64,000 nucleotides of DNA, taken from Candida dubliniensis CD36. Its lineage: Eukaryota; Ascomycota; Pichiomycetes; Serinales; Debaryomycetaceae. The translations under genes were made by a program, and so were the position numbers. Below, in pieces: positions 54,161 to 64,000 of the stretch. The notes beneath the pieces were generated by a model that saw nothing but the letters and a program-made list of their open reading frames with translations, was not told where the DNA came from and did not search any database. Each line of letters begins with the position of its first letter. The first letter of the stretch is position 1. The stretch covers positions 1,170,501 to 1,234,500 of the forward strand of contig NC_012862.1 of the NCBI RefSeq assembly GCF_000026945.1. The letters are read 5' to 3'.

Positions 54161-57100
54161 AAACTCCAAACTTCTGGTGATATAAGTGTGAAGAGATGTT
54201 GATTTTTTTTTTTTGCTTAATGAGATTATTCCCAATAATTAGTGATAGTGACGTATAATTTTAATTTATAGAGTTTTGTTTTTTGTTTTAATACATCAAT
54301 AAATTTACATATATATATATGCTGTGTTGAAAGAGTCGGTTGTAGGTTAAAAATAGTCTAGCAGCATAGGGTTAATACTCATTCAAAAACAATAATGCTG
54401 TTAAATTATCATTTACTTGGACGTTAAAACCAGAAATAGTAATATTAAGGTTTAAATGTATCTGATCAATATGAAATTTAGATATATACTTTAAACTTCT
54501 GGTTAGATTGAGATTGAGTTTTTTTTGTAGATTCTTAACGTATTAATGAATTTTCTTGGATGAGAGAGTTTATCAACGGTTGTTATTGGTCCGAAATGAT
54601 ATTTCTCAACCCAACCTCACCCAACACATTTCCTAAGCCTTGTCTTTTGAAATACCGAATTTCAGCCTCCTCCTCTTTTGCAAGGTTGGTTAACAAGCAA
54701 GTAGGTGTGGGTTTCTATTTTTGTTTATTCGTCAACTGCATTTGCATTGTCGTTTAAAATCATGACGATTAAGAACGAGTACGAGTAGGATAAACAGTTA
54801 CGACAATAAAAAAATATGCACATTGTTGTTGATAAGATAAAAATAGAGTCTCTGTGTAGTTGTTGTTTTTGTTGATTCTATTTTTGACGATTCAGTTTAT
54901 GCGGTTTGTTGTTGCTTACTCGGTAGATGTTACTATGGTAATGGTAGAAATCTGGAGATGTGGACCATTTCTGTACTTTTCCTTTACACGAGGGTTGGTG
55001 CTCCAAGCACACCTTACTGCTTGCAGTTAAAGCCAAGCCGAAATGGAACTACGATTAGAAATTTCAAAACCACAAGTTGAACCGATTTCAGATTTTTGTG
55101 CATACGATATCTCGAGAGAAAATATTTCGTTCAACTTTTTTTTTTTTTCCATTTTATGAATAAATTGATACAGTTTCTTAAACGGTTCATTGTTGATAGC
55201 CTAGAAGATGTTTATACTTATTCCTACTTATATTCAAAAGGTAAGTAGGTGAGTTTATGGAAATTCGGAATATTTATTTATTATTGTGCAATTTATTATT
55301 CCAATTTTGGTACCTTAATTTTTAATCGGAAAAAAGGAGAATTCCATCTCAAATGAAATCCAAATATTTAATGGAATGTAAAAAAGAAATCCAAGATTTA
55401 TAACATTATATTTCGTCATCATCATTAGGGCTGTAAATGTAATTAATTCGGCGCGTATTGGGGTATCAAATATATAGTGTTTTGTTCTCTAGCATTTTCC
55501 AACCTTAAAGGTTAAATACTGCTCTTCATCTTTAAACGATTAGATGTGTTTTGTGTAATATATACTACAACTATAATAACTACTGGTGGGTCTTGATAAA
55601 CAATGGCTATTAATTATGTCTTTTCGGAAATCATCTCATAGCAAACAAAGATTTGATGGAATAGTTTAGTTTAGTTTGGGTTTTTTTTTTTTCTTTGTTG
55701 AAATATGCATAAGCAAAAGAAAAGAAAGAATTATAATAAGCACAAACTAAATCTGAAACCCATCCTCATGCATTGGTGGTACGTACAACAACTACTACTA
55801 CTATTAACCAGCAAAGTATAATAAAAAAAAAAGCTGAGGCTTATCATTGGTTGCATTGCAAATGTACAGATTGTTAAATGAAAACGAAATTTCACCCAGA
55901 AAATTTCTTTTAGCTTGCAAGTTTTTTTATTTGTCTAAGATTGTTTCTAAAAAATTGACCTGCCCCCCGTCTCCTCCTTTCTATTAAACTAGTATTGCTG
56001 AGATGAGGCTTCTTTTCTGCTTCTTCCTCGGGTAGTTGAAATTTCATAAGAACTGGTTAAAGATGGGGTTATCTATTTATATTTGGCTAGATTGAAATTT
56101 TCCCTCTCCCTGTAACCCTTTATGTTTATTAGTTAGTTTGTAAGTTGAACACAAAGTTAAGGAACAATAAGAGAAGAAGGAATAGAAGAAAGAAAGAACA
56201 AAAGTGAAAATGAAAAGGTCGAGTTATAGACACAAACACAAAAGTAGGAGTATTAATAATTAATTGAGCGTTTAATTGTTTGTTTGTTTGTTTGGTAGTG
56301 TAAAACTTTTCAATGGTTTCTATTTTTGTCGTGTAGTTTGCAAACAGTTTATATTATAATATATATAGATTGGTTTGCACTCTAAACACAACAGCCAGAA
56401 AAACAAATAGTTCTGCAACCAACCCTCATTAGACAGCAATCATTCTTACAAGTTCAATTATTTCAATTTATTCATAGTATCCAATAATCAATCACTTTAA
56501 ACAATTGTCATTCGCTTTACATTCAATTCAACTTCAACAACAACAAGAACCCTTGTCATTGGATTAAACCAATTATTGGCTTACTCGTAATATTTTTTCC
56601 AATTATAACTCGCAACACCCTCAACCACTTCCCACCACATCAAGAACACCCCCCCTTGATAAGGTATAACACAGATTTGACTAGATTCAATTAAGTTATC
56701 ATCTTAGAGTTTCTTGTTATTATAAACCCCCAAACTCATACCTCAAAAAAGCAAATATAAGAAAAGAACATTTCCAAGTTTAAGAGATTAAACATTGAAA
56801 AACAAAAGAAAACTGGTATAAGCCCGTTGGACTTTTTTTTTCACTATTTGCTTGTGTTTTTCTATCTTACAGCGTGTGTGTTTGAATACTTTGAAATTAC
56901 ATGCTGTGTATTTGATTTAAACAGGGACTAATAAATTTAAATTTCTCCAATTTTCTTCCCTCCTCGTGGTGTTTTATTTAAATTTTTAATTTGTGTTTAT
57001 TTACTTCATTTGCGATATTTTCCCTCGCTGGTTTATTTTTAAGTTTCTGATAATATTATTGTATTGTAATCACCATTATATTTTTTTGGGGCTTTTTTTT

Positions 57101-57303
57101 TTTCTTTCCAATTGTTTGTTTGTTTGGTTTATTTACACACATAGATATATTTTTTTAGGACAGACGTTGGCTTATTTTCTACTAACTTTGTTTTTTGCTT
57201 TGTTTGCATTTTGTTTTGTTAATAACTTGGTATTGAAATTGAAATTCAATCTACAACAAACATTTCCTCATCATTATAATCACCGTCACCGCCACCACCA
57301 CCA
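54161..57303. other. 3.1-kb gene-free intergenic region
   Basis: No supported gene. It is AT-rich with short repeats such as GTTTGTTTGTTTG near 56277-56294, GGTTTTTTT tracts and TA runs. A TTAGGGCT half-site occurs near 55425. A small perfect hairpin GTGCT-CCA-AGCAC lies near 54999. The last 1 kb is T/C-rich and runs into the start of the next + strand gene, so it may include a long 5' leader with short upstream frames. No tRNA found. Confidence 0.55.
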
Positions 57304-60300
57304 ATGTCATCATCTACAAATAATGATAAACTAATCAAGGGTTTACTTAAACGATACAAAAAACTAGAGGTTTCCTTAAACAAGTTTAATTCAAAAAAAT
57401 ATAACCACAGTAATAATGGCGCAATATTAAAAGGAAATATACTACGTACTTCATTATTACCCTTTTTAAGAAGTTCCACTTATCAATTAGATGAATTGTT
57501 TACTTCTGATTCCCCCGTATACAAAAGTTTATCCAACGTGATTGTTGCCATATTCATTAAATGGTGGAATGCTCTTATCAGCAATTTGATATTTGATAAT
57601 GGCTCAGGGAATGGTACTAATATGCCTGTATTACCTAAAACTGCATCTGTGGAACCAATAAATTGTTCAAATATACCTGCTGTGGATAGAAATGCTTATT
57701 TGGAAGCCATTGGTCGAATTATTGCCCATCCATATTGGAAGTTTTCTGACGACACTGAATCTTATCAAGTGCTTTTGACAAGCACATTATCTTATGTCAT
57801 TGACAAATTGGGTAAATTGAAAAACGTTACACCGCCAATGGGGGCCTTTGCTGGTAAAGTTTTTGCTCATGCATTTTTCAAATTGCCTAACGTCTCAAAT
57901 GCCTTGTTATTTTTATTAAATGTCAAACAAATAACATTTGGTGATTACCAAAAAAAAATACCTCAACCGGTTATTGATTTTAATAATTTGAAAACAGCGT
58001 TTCCTGAACATTTGCATTATTTAATTGGGTTCCAAGGTTTACAAAATCTAACTACTCGTGGTCAAAAATGCTTTATGAATTGTATACCAGCACCAAAACA
58101 TCCAGTCGATGGTATCAAAGATCCTAATGGTGATTGGGTAAGAAGATGGAGTTGTTCTGATTCCAATGTTTTCAATTCATTTTTCCGTCATTATATCAGT
58201 CTTGTACAAACTTATCTATATGAAGAAGAAACCGATACAATTGAAGAAGTATTATTTTATTGTCCTGGGTTTAGTATTATTATCAGTCATATATATCAGA
58301 TTTTCGAAGTATCGGTAACAAGAATTACTAGTACTAATTGTAACCCAAGAAACTTGAATTCTAATGGTAGTAACATTTCTGCGGTGAATCCCACTAATGC
58401 AACTAATGGCAGTGTTGTTGCCACCACTTCATCCAACAATACCACGAAAAGCAAATCTACTGATTCTTCAACCCCACCTCCACCTCCACCACCTGCATTC
58501 AGTCACAATATGAAACAAAGCGATATGTATTATAACTCGATTATCAAGATTTTTAGAACAGTACGAGATATTGCTTATTCAGCAACTTTAAATGACAAGT
58601 CAATTGACTGTGTTAGTGCAACACTAGTGAAAACCATTGATAGTTGCTTAATAGCAATAGCAAAAGAAACAACAATTCATAATTTCAATAAAAATGGGAT
58701 TGTGTTGAGTATTGTTAATGAATTTATTAACCACATTGAGAATAATTGTTCAAGTGAATTAAAGTATCTTGTCAATTGGGAATTTTGGCTTAGTTGTAAC
58801 TATATGATGATAAATTATTGTGATCATGTACAAAGTTTGTTACGAAATTTTGCATTTTTATTTAATACATGGGATTTAATTCCTGATACTTTATCATCGT
58901 TCGTCACTATTAATGATGGGGATGACGACAAGAAAAGTAAAAACCTGACACGACAAAGTTTGAAATGGATAACTGAATTGGAATATTCATTTAAACTAAA
59001 TTTTGTTAACTTTTTAATTAGTGATGAAGTTTTTGAACGGTTTTTCACTCATTGGAATCCAATGGTTAGAGCATATTATATAAAGCTATTAATATGGAGA
59101 ATCATTGGTATTAATAATTATCAGTCGTCGACTCTGATACAAGTTTCAAGAAATGTCCAATTTAAGTTGAATCGTGCCTTTGAGATGTTGAGTAGATTTA
59201 CTATGACGTATAATGGCAAAATAGAATTAAACTATAAACCGGACAATCCATTGGTCAATAGGAAATTTGGAGTTGTACCGATAAACATTAAGGATGATTA
59301 TTTGTCTATTGATGAAAGATCAAATGATATATATATTCCAACAGCAACATCATTGAAACCATCAGAATTGAAAAAGACACATCCATATGAAGTATTTGAT
59401 GAGGCAATTTATACATGTTCCAACTCCACCATGACTAATGGAACTCGCTCTGATCCTACCACACCAAGAGGTAGTACTACTGACCTGTCGTCCAACAAAC
59501 CAAATAGTCGCATTGGGAGTAACAATTCTTTGGTTAGTTCTATTGGCAGACTATTTAAAATTTTATCAACTGATGATAATGATAACACCACCAAGACAAA
59601 TAATAAACGAAAACTGCAATTAAATGATATTCAAGAAAATGTGACTTCTGATTTATCCGATATGGCAACTGTAAATCGAGTGAAAAGAAATTCGGTCTCA
59701 TTGACTTCCTTGTCTACTGCGTATTCATTTAAATCGAGGTCATCTAGTCCAAGTGTTATGTCACACAGATCTACACCAACATCATTAACGGAATCATCGG
59801 CTTCTACTGATGACGAGTCAGTGTATTCAATGGATACTCTTAAAACAAAATCATCGTCAACATCATCATCAACCAACTCATCATCGTCAGCATTATTTCC
59901 AAATTCATATAATATTCCACCACCAGAATTATCTAGATTACCTCCAGAAATAATTCGTCCAATTTATAAATTTGATGTGGTTGTTTGCCATGATTCATTA
60001 AATGAAAAATTTGCTATGATTCATACTAAAAATACTTTAATTTCTCGAGGAATTGTCAATAATTCAATGTTTATGTCCAAAAGTCCTAGTCCGGTGACAA
60101 GTTATTTCCCATTGTCACCACAAATCCCGTTCATTTCTATATTTGTTAATTCAGACACTTTTAAAAATCGAATTTATATGAATGAAGAAGATGGATTATT
60201 TTTAGAAACAGAATTTGATACATATTATCGAGATAATAATATGAATGAAAATAATGAAAGTTTCCAAAATGCTACATTTGCTCAAATGATGAATTTAGGG

Positions 60301-60759
60301 AAATCATTAAATGAATTTAATGTAGTGGTTGAAGAATTCAAACAATTTTTAAGTAATCGAGTTGAAATTGATTCTATGAATTATAGTGAGACCAATGAGA
60401 ATGACAATCTGGTATTTAAACTGCAATCGCAATCGCAACCACAACTGCAGCAACTGTATGGTCATTATATTCAACAACAACGTGGTAATGATAATTCCGA
60501 TAATGTCAGACAATCACTGATATTTTTCTCAAGGAAAAATAGTATTCTTAGAGGTGGATCGAATTCTGCTGGTCATCATAATATTGATCCTCCTACTAGT
60601 ACTACTTCATTGAACAATAGCGATAGTAGTAACACTACTGATAGTGAGAACAGTAATCCTACTGGGAATGATATTCTGGAATTTGTTTATTTTAAGAAAA
60701 TTATTCCATTTTTATCAGTTGATTCATCAAATGAAATGAAGTTATTAAATGCCAATTAA
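57304..60759 (+). CDS. Large fungal protein of unknown function (possibly DUF1765-like)
   Basis: A 1151-residue protein without a recognised catalytic motif. The N-terminal 600 residues are helical and well ordered. A distinctive stretch GFQGLQNLTTRGQKCFMNC lies near 242-260, and aromatic-rich blocks such as KDPNGDWVRRWSCSDSNVFNSFFRHYI follow. This resembles a conserved fungal family I associate with DUF1765, but that assignment is from memory. A low-complexity insert at about 345-400 contains Ser/Thr/Asn runs and a poly-Pro tract (PPPPPPPAF). A second disordered region, about 705-880, is Ser-rich with SP motifs. The C-terminal quarter is partly ordered again and ends KLLNAN. No signal peptide or convincing transmembrane helix is seen. 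The ATG is preceded by a CCACCACC-type leader. Confidence 0.8.
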   Translation: MSSSTNNDKLIKGLLKRYKKLEVSLNKFNSKKYNHSNNGAILKGNILRTSLLPFLRSSTYQLDELFTSDSPVYKSLSNVIVAIFIKWWNALISNLIFDNGSGNGTNMPVLPKTASVEPINCSNIPAVDRNAYLEAIGRIIAHPYWKFSDDTESYQVLLTSTLSYVIDKLGKLKNVTPPMGAFAGKVFAHAFFKLPNVSNALLFLLNVKQITFGDYQKKIPQPVIDFNNLKTAFPEHLHYLIGFQGLQNLTTRGQKCFMNCIPAPKHPVDGIKDPNGDWVRRWSCSDSNVFNSFFRHYISLVQTYLYEEETDTIEEVLFYCPGFSIIISHIYQIFEVSVTRITSTNCNPRNLNSNGSNISAVNPTNATNGSVVATTSSNNTTKSKSTDSSTPPPPPPPAFSHNMKQSDMYYNSIIKIFRTVRDIAYSATLNDKSIDCVSATLVKTIDSCLIAIAKETTIHNFNKNGIVLSIVNEFINHIENNCSSELKYLVNWEFWLSCNYMMINYCDHVQSLLRNFAFLFNTWDLIPDTLSSFVTINDGDDDKKSKNLTRQSLKWITELEYSFKLNFVNFLISDEVFERFFTHWNPMVRAYYIKLLIWRIIGINNYQSSTLIQVSRNVQFKLNRAFEMLSRFTMTYNGKIELNYKPDNPLVNRKFGVVPINIKDDYLSIDERSNDIYIPTATSLKPSELKKTHPYEVFDEAIYTCSNSTMTNGTRSDPTTPRGSTTDLSSNKPNSRIGSNNSLVSSIGRLFKILSTDDNDNTTKTNNKRKLQLNDIQENVTSDLSDMATVNRVKRNSVSLTSLSTAYSFKSRSSSPSVMSHRSTPTSLTESSASTDDESVYSMDTLKTKSSSTSSSTNSSSSALFPNSYNIPPPELSRLPPEIIRPIYKFDVVVCHDSLNEKFAMIHTKNTLISRGIVNNSMFMSKSPSPVTSYFPLSPQIPFISIFVNSDTFKNRIYMNEEDGLFLETEFDTYYRDNNMNENNESFQNATFAQMMNLGKSLNEFNVVVEEFKQFLSNRVEIDSMNYSETNENDNLVFKLQSQSQPQLQQLYGHYIQQQRGNDNSDNVRQSLIFFSRKNSILRGGSNSAGHHNIDPPTSTTSLNNSDSSNTTDSENSNPTGNDILEFVYFKKIIPFLSVDSSNEMKLLNAN

Positions 60760-60945
60760 ACTTGTTTCTTAACATTAGTTCTTTATATGCTTATAGAGAG
60801 AAAGGAATTTTGTATGTATATGGGATGTATATTTAGATTCATTATAATTATTCCAATCAATATTATATTTATTGCCTGAGCGAGTTGACTTTCCTATATA
60901 TAGTCTACTATGATCAAACTGGAAAGTTCCATCTCATTTCCATAT

Positions 60946-61169
60946 TTATAGTTTATTTCTATTATTAAGTAGCAAAATTGTATAACTAGTGAAAAATCCA
61001 ACTCCAGCACTAACCATAAAGAAAATCACCGTACCAGTTAAATAACAAATATAATAATATTTAACCATATAATATCTAAATCCACTCCATTTCACATCAA
61101 ATTGAATCCATGAAGAATTATCATCAATTAAATATCGTATATCTTGAATCTCTTTATGATCATTTTGAC

Positions 61170-61214
<45 letters not shown>

Positions 61215-61860
61215 CATTGTTGAGGATGATTTTAAAATTCCCCCAATGTTTCAATTGATTACCAGGAATTTCTAATGGATATAAATTTATATTATTTATT
61301 TGTGAAGATTCAATTAAAAATGGACTTAACCAAAATCGGAAATTAAATGGTATAAATTGATTATTTCGACTATAAATCACATATGGATCACAATTTAATA
61401 TAATTGATCCTTGTTTAAATGATTCATCACCACGGTCACCACTTTCTGCTGCACTTGATATTAATTCATAATTGATTTTCGTGATTTCATTATGTAAAGG
61501 CAAGTTGTTATGTGATAAACAAATGGCTTGAATATTAATATTGAAAATATAAGTCAATTGATCATCATATTGATAATCTTGGAATATATTAGGATTTATA
61601 GCATTAGATATTAATATATTTTTAGAATTTGAATTATTACTCAGTTTTAAATTTTTATAAGTAATTGTCGTGGTGGTGAAATTTAATGGGATAATTGGTG
61701 ATGATTCATTTGGTATTAAAGTTTTATAATATTGATCATAAGTAATCATAGCAATTGGTAATAATACAAATAATGAAGTTGTGGCCGTTGTTGCCATATA
61801 TAAATAACTACGTAATGCCGCTAAGGGAACGGTTAATCCCAAATACCTTAACCATGACAT
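60946..61860 (-). CDS. Seipin, lipid-droplet assembly protein
   Basis: ER membrane protein that forms rings at ER-lipid droplet contacts and controls droplet size and lipid transfer; the S. cerevisiae relative is Fld1/Sei1. From ATG 61860 (MSWLRYLGLTV) the protein has 304 residues, close to Fld1 (285). An in-frame upstream ATG at 61962 would add 34 polar residues; I prefer the shorter form because family members begin close to the first helix. Topology is as expected: a hydrophobic helix near 15-35, followed by the conserved YDQYYKTLIP...SPIIPLNF segment, an ER-lumenal beta-sandwich domain, and a second helix near 275-298 (GTVIFFMVSAGVGFF). Near residue 230 a run of about 14 Asn is encoded by a (TTG)n microsatellite on the + strand. 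ALG10 is divergent. Confidence 0.88.
61170..61215. repeat. (TTG/CAA-AAC) microsatellite encoding poly-Asn in seipin
   Basis: About 14 TTG units on the + strand are read as AAC (Asn) codons on the coding minus strand. The tract is in the lumenal domain of the seipin-like protein, and its length is likely to be polymorphic. Confidence 0.8.
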
Positions 61861-62124
61861 TGTGATATGATTAGTGTTTGATTTGGAGGGGTGCTCTAAC
61901 TTCTGGCGTATAGTTGTTGTTTGATTCTTGTAAAGATTGTGTTCTTCGTATACATCGCGCATTAAGGAAGAAAACTATTCTTTGTGTGAGTGTGTTGCAC
62001 GTGATAAAAAAAGTATGTCACGTGATTACTCTTTAAAAAATCAAAACAATTCGTTCTTGTACACGAATGAATATAACGAGCACTGCTTCCTCTTTGAATA
62101 ACTAACCCACCCACCCTACCATTA
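61861..62124. promoter_or_regulatory. Divergent seipin-ALG10 promoter with two CACGTG boxes
   Basis: A 264-bp shared intergenic space. CACGTG occurs at 61998-62003 and again at 62019-62024, both followed by AT, 21 bp (two helical turns) apart. The second reads TCACGTGAT, the classic Cbf1/CDEI consensus. Such a pair could coordinate both genes; binding is inferred. Confidence 0.55.
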
Positions 62125-63438
62125 ATGCCGTTGATTATTCCTTCTAATGATATTTATATATCTATAATAAGTAAATATGTTTCAGTAGTGATATTCCTTT
62201 TATTTGTCATTGTTATGTTCAATACTATAAGTCATCAATTGACAGAACCTTATATTGATGAAATATTTCATTTACGTCAATGTCAAACTTATTGTCAATA
62301 TAATTTCCATCATTGGGATAATAAAATCACTACACCACCAGGATTATATATATTAGGATTTATTTATTCTGAAGGTATTAAAATTTTAACTCAAGGTCAT
62401 TTAACTTGTTTTGATGATAATGTTTTACGGTCAATTAATTTAATTGGTGGAGTGATTATATTACCAAGAATATTAAAACAATTTCAATTCCATAAAGGTT
62501 CAAAGAATCAATTTTGGAGTATTAATATAATTTCACAACCATTATTGTTTACTTATTATTTTTTGTTTTATACTGATGTTTGGTCGACAATTCTAATTGT
62601 TTTATCATTAGGTTTAATTAATTTTAAATTTTTACAATACCCCATGGTAAGTGCATTAATAGGATTTATTAGTCTATGGTTCAGACAAACTAATATTATT
62701 TGGATAGCATTCATTGCTAGTGTATTTATAGATCGACAAATTAAACGTACAACAACTGGGTTTGATAGAATTTATCAATTTTTAATGAGATCATTAACAA
62801 ATTGGAATAAATTATTGGGTTATATTATTAATTTCATTTTATTTGCCTTATTTTTAAAATTAAATGGTGGAATTACTTTAGGTGATAATGATAATCATCA
62901 AATTGAATTACATATCGTTCAAGTATTTTATTGTTTTACATTTATAACTTTTTTCACTATACCATGTTGGTTAAATAAATCTACCATTAAGAAATATTAT
63001 GATTTCATTAATGATCATCTAATTTTAAATTCATTGTTGGGAGTAATTATTTGGTATATCATGAAAAATTTCACTATTGTTCATCCATTTTTACTTGCAG
63101 ATAATCGTCATTATGCATTTTATATTTATAAAAGATTATTAAGTCATTCATATCTTAGACCATTGATATTGATAGGATATCATTTTTCCAGTTTCCAAAT
63201 TATATCATCTTTAAGTAAAGGTGGTCAATTATCTTTTATTGGTATTATTAGTTATTTAATAGCCATTTGTTTGACATTGATTCCATCACCATTATTTGAA
63301 CCTCGTTATTATATTACCCCTTTGATTATATTCAATTTATACATAGATCATCCTCATAATTTATTAGAATTTATTTGGTTAAACAGTATTAATTTAATCA
63401 CATCATATATATTCTTAAACAAAGGAATCATTTGGTAG
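62125..63438 (+). CDS. ALG10: Alpha-1,2-glucosyltransferase of the ER (ALG10/DIE2)
   Basis: Multi-spanning ER membrane enzyme that adds the terminal alpha-1,2-linked glucose from dolichyl-phosphate-glucose to the lipid-linked oligosaccharide. This final step marks the glycan for efficient transfer by oligosaccharyltransferase. The 437-residue protein has the signature N-terminal lumenal loop: PYIDEIFHLRQCQTYCQ followed by ITTPPGLYILGF, near residues 45-80. The acidic pair DE there is the expected catalytic region for this GT-C superfamily. About ten or more hydrophobic segments follow, and a DNRHYAFYIYKRL motif near 330-342 is conserved in the family. It is shorter than S. cerevisiae Die2 (about 525), but the frame is intact from ATG to stop. 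The gene shares its promoter with seipin. It converges with the next gene, only about 100 bp away. Confidence 0.93.
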   Translation: MPLIIPSNDIYISIISKYVSVVIFLLFVIVMFNTISHQLTEPYIDEIFHLRQCQTYCQYNFHHWDNKITTPPGLYILGFIYSEGIKILTQGHLTCFDDNVLRSINLIGGVIILPRILKQFQFHKGSKNQFWSINIISQPLLFTYYFLFYTDVWSTILIVLSLGLINFKFLQYPMVSALIGFISLWFRQTNIIWIAFIASVFIDRQIKRTTTGFDRIYQFLMRSLTNWNKLLGYIINFILFALFLKLNGGITLGDNDNHQIELHIVQVFYCFTFITFFTIPCWLNKSTIKKYYDFINDHLILNSLLGVIIWYIMKNFTIVHPFLLADNRHYAFYIYKRLLSHSYLRPLILIGYHFSSFQIISSLSKGGQLSFIGIISYLIAICLTLIPSPLFEPRYYITPLIIFNLYIDHPHNLLEFIWLNSINLITSYIFLNKGIIW

Positions 63439-63543
63439 ATATTGAATAAAAACAAATAATTGAACTAGAATTGAATGTATATACCATAGCTATACATATA
63501 TGTATATATGCTGTAGAAATTAATAAATCAAAAGAAACGTTAC

Positions 63544-64000
63544 TTACAAATCTACTTCTTCTAATGTTTGATCTATATTTGTTTTTGTTGTTGTTGTTGT
63601 TGTTGGTGGTGGAGGTGGTTGTGGTTGTGTAGATTTTTTTTTGGTAGCTTCTTCCTCTTCTTCTCCTCCTTCTAGAATAGTCTCTGTGACATCTTGAGAT
63701 AATGGGCTTTTGATTTTACTAGCATTATTAGTAAATGTGACTGGCAGTGATGGTGAAGATAGTTTAGTTTTGTGGTTAGTAAAGACTGGGGATTTCCCTT
63801 CAAGTTCTGATTTTTTCATACTATCAATTAATGTCAAATTATTATTGATAAAACTATCAATAGATTGGAATTTTTTATTACTCAAAGTTAATATTGAAAC
63901 TTGACTATTTTTCAATTCATCTAATAATTGTTCATGATGTTTATCATTGGTATCTGCTTCTTCTTCTGTATTTGTTGATGATGATATTGACGATTTTTGT
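63544..64000 (-). CDS. 3' portion of an unidentified gene, cut by the right edge
   Basis: The minus-strand frame is open from its TAA stop (63544-63546) to the window end, so the N-terminal part lies outside. About 151 C-terminal residues are visible. They include a Ser-rich and acidic stretch (SSISSSTNTEEEADTND), a helical, probably coiled-coil segment (EQLLDELKNSQVSILTLSNK and onward, ending SMKKSELEGKS), then a disordered tail with poly-Glu, poly-Pro and poly-Thr tracts ending TLEEVDL. I cannot identify the family. The helical part could belong to a small complex subunit such as a tether or kinetochore component, but there is no motif to decide. An in-frame methionine is absent in the visible part before the helical segment, which fits a start further to the right. 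Confidence 0.75.
   Translation of the reverse strand, partial: QKSSISSSTNTEEEADTNDKHHEQLLDELKNSQVSILTLSNKKFQSIDSFINNNLTLIDSMKKSELEGKSPVFTNHKTKLSSPSLPVTFTNNASKIKSPLSQDVTETILEGGEEEEEATKKKSTQPQPPPPPTTTTTTKTNIDQTLEEVDL

Noticed and set aside
54960..55045. Slightly GC-richer segment with a hairpin, considered as a tRNA
   Set aside because: It lacks the A and B box sequences and does not fold into a cloverleaf by eye.
61861..61962. Upstream ATG of the seipin gene (34 extra residues)
   Set aside because: The extension is polar and precedes the family's usual N terminus. The internal ATG gives normal length. The longer form cannot be fully excluded.

Overview
The window is nuclear DNA of a CUG-clade yeast, almost certainly Candida dubliniensis (sister species of C. 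albicans). It is AT-rich, almost intron-free and full of poly(dA:dT) tracts and microsatellites. Its proteins are near-identical to C. albicans Cdr1, Sap3, Rhb1, Mca1 and Rps19A, in an order that matches my memory of C. albicans chromosome 3. The most specific marker is a full-length CDR1 multidrug-transporter gene interrupted by one TAG at codon 756. As I recall, this is the nonsense allele published for C. dubliniensis genotype 1 isolates, such as the genome strain. CTG codons must be read as serine here; a standard-code translation shows leucine.

Layout: 1-7244 holds no gene I can support, only low-complexity DNA with one strong G-quadruplex candidate. Then come RHB1 (+, Rheb GTPase), MCA1 (-, metacaspase), RPS19A (+, one intron), DYN1 (-, cytoplasmic dynein heavy chain, 12.5 kb), CDR1 (+, broken), SAP3 (+, secreted aspartyl protease), RPL8B (-, ribosomal protein), a serine-rich unknown (-), an MFS sugar-type transporter (-), an ELO fatty-acid elongase (-), a KH-domain protein (-), a choline/ethanolamine kinase (-), a membrane-anchored coiled-coil protein (+), a large fungal protein of unknown function (+), seipin (-), ALG10/DIE2 (+), and the 3' end of an unidentified gene (-) running off the right edge.

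Regulation that can be read directly: the two ribosomal protein genes carry the same TTAGGGCTATAGCCCTAA palindrome about 175-200 bp upstream of their start codons (the Tbf1-type site of Candida ribosomal genes). The CDR1 promoter keeps a drug-response element (CGGTTATCGG followed by a T tract) and a TATA box although the gene is broken. Seipin and ALG10 are divergent and share a promoter with two CACGTG sites.

The genes are individually transcribed housekeeping, transport and secretion genes, not a cassette. I found no mobile element, CRISPR array, tRNA, rRNA or gene cluster resembling a new system. The points most worth a second look are the CDR1 nonsense allele with its intact promoter, a nested inverted repeat 1 kb upstream of it, the gene-free left arm, and several proteins with unassigned domains.
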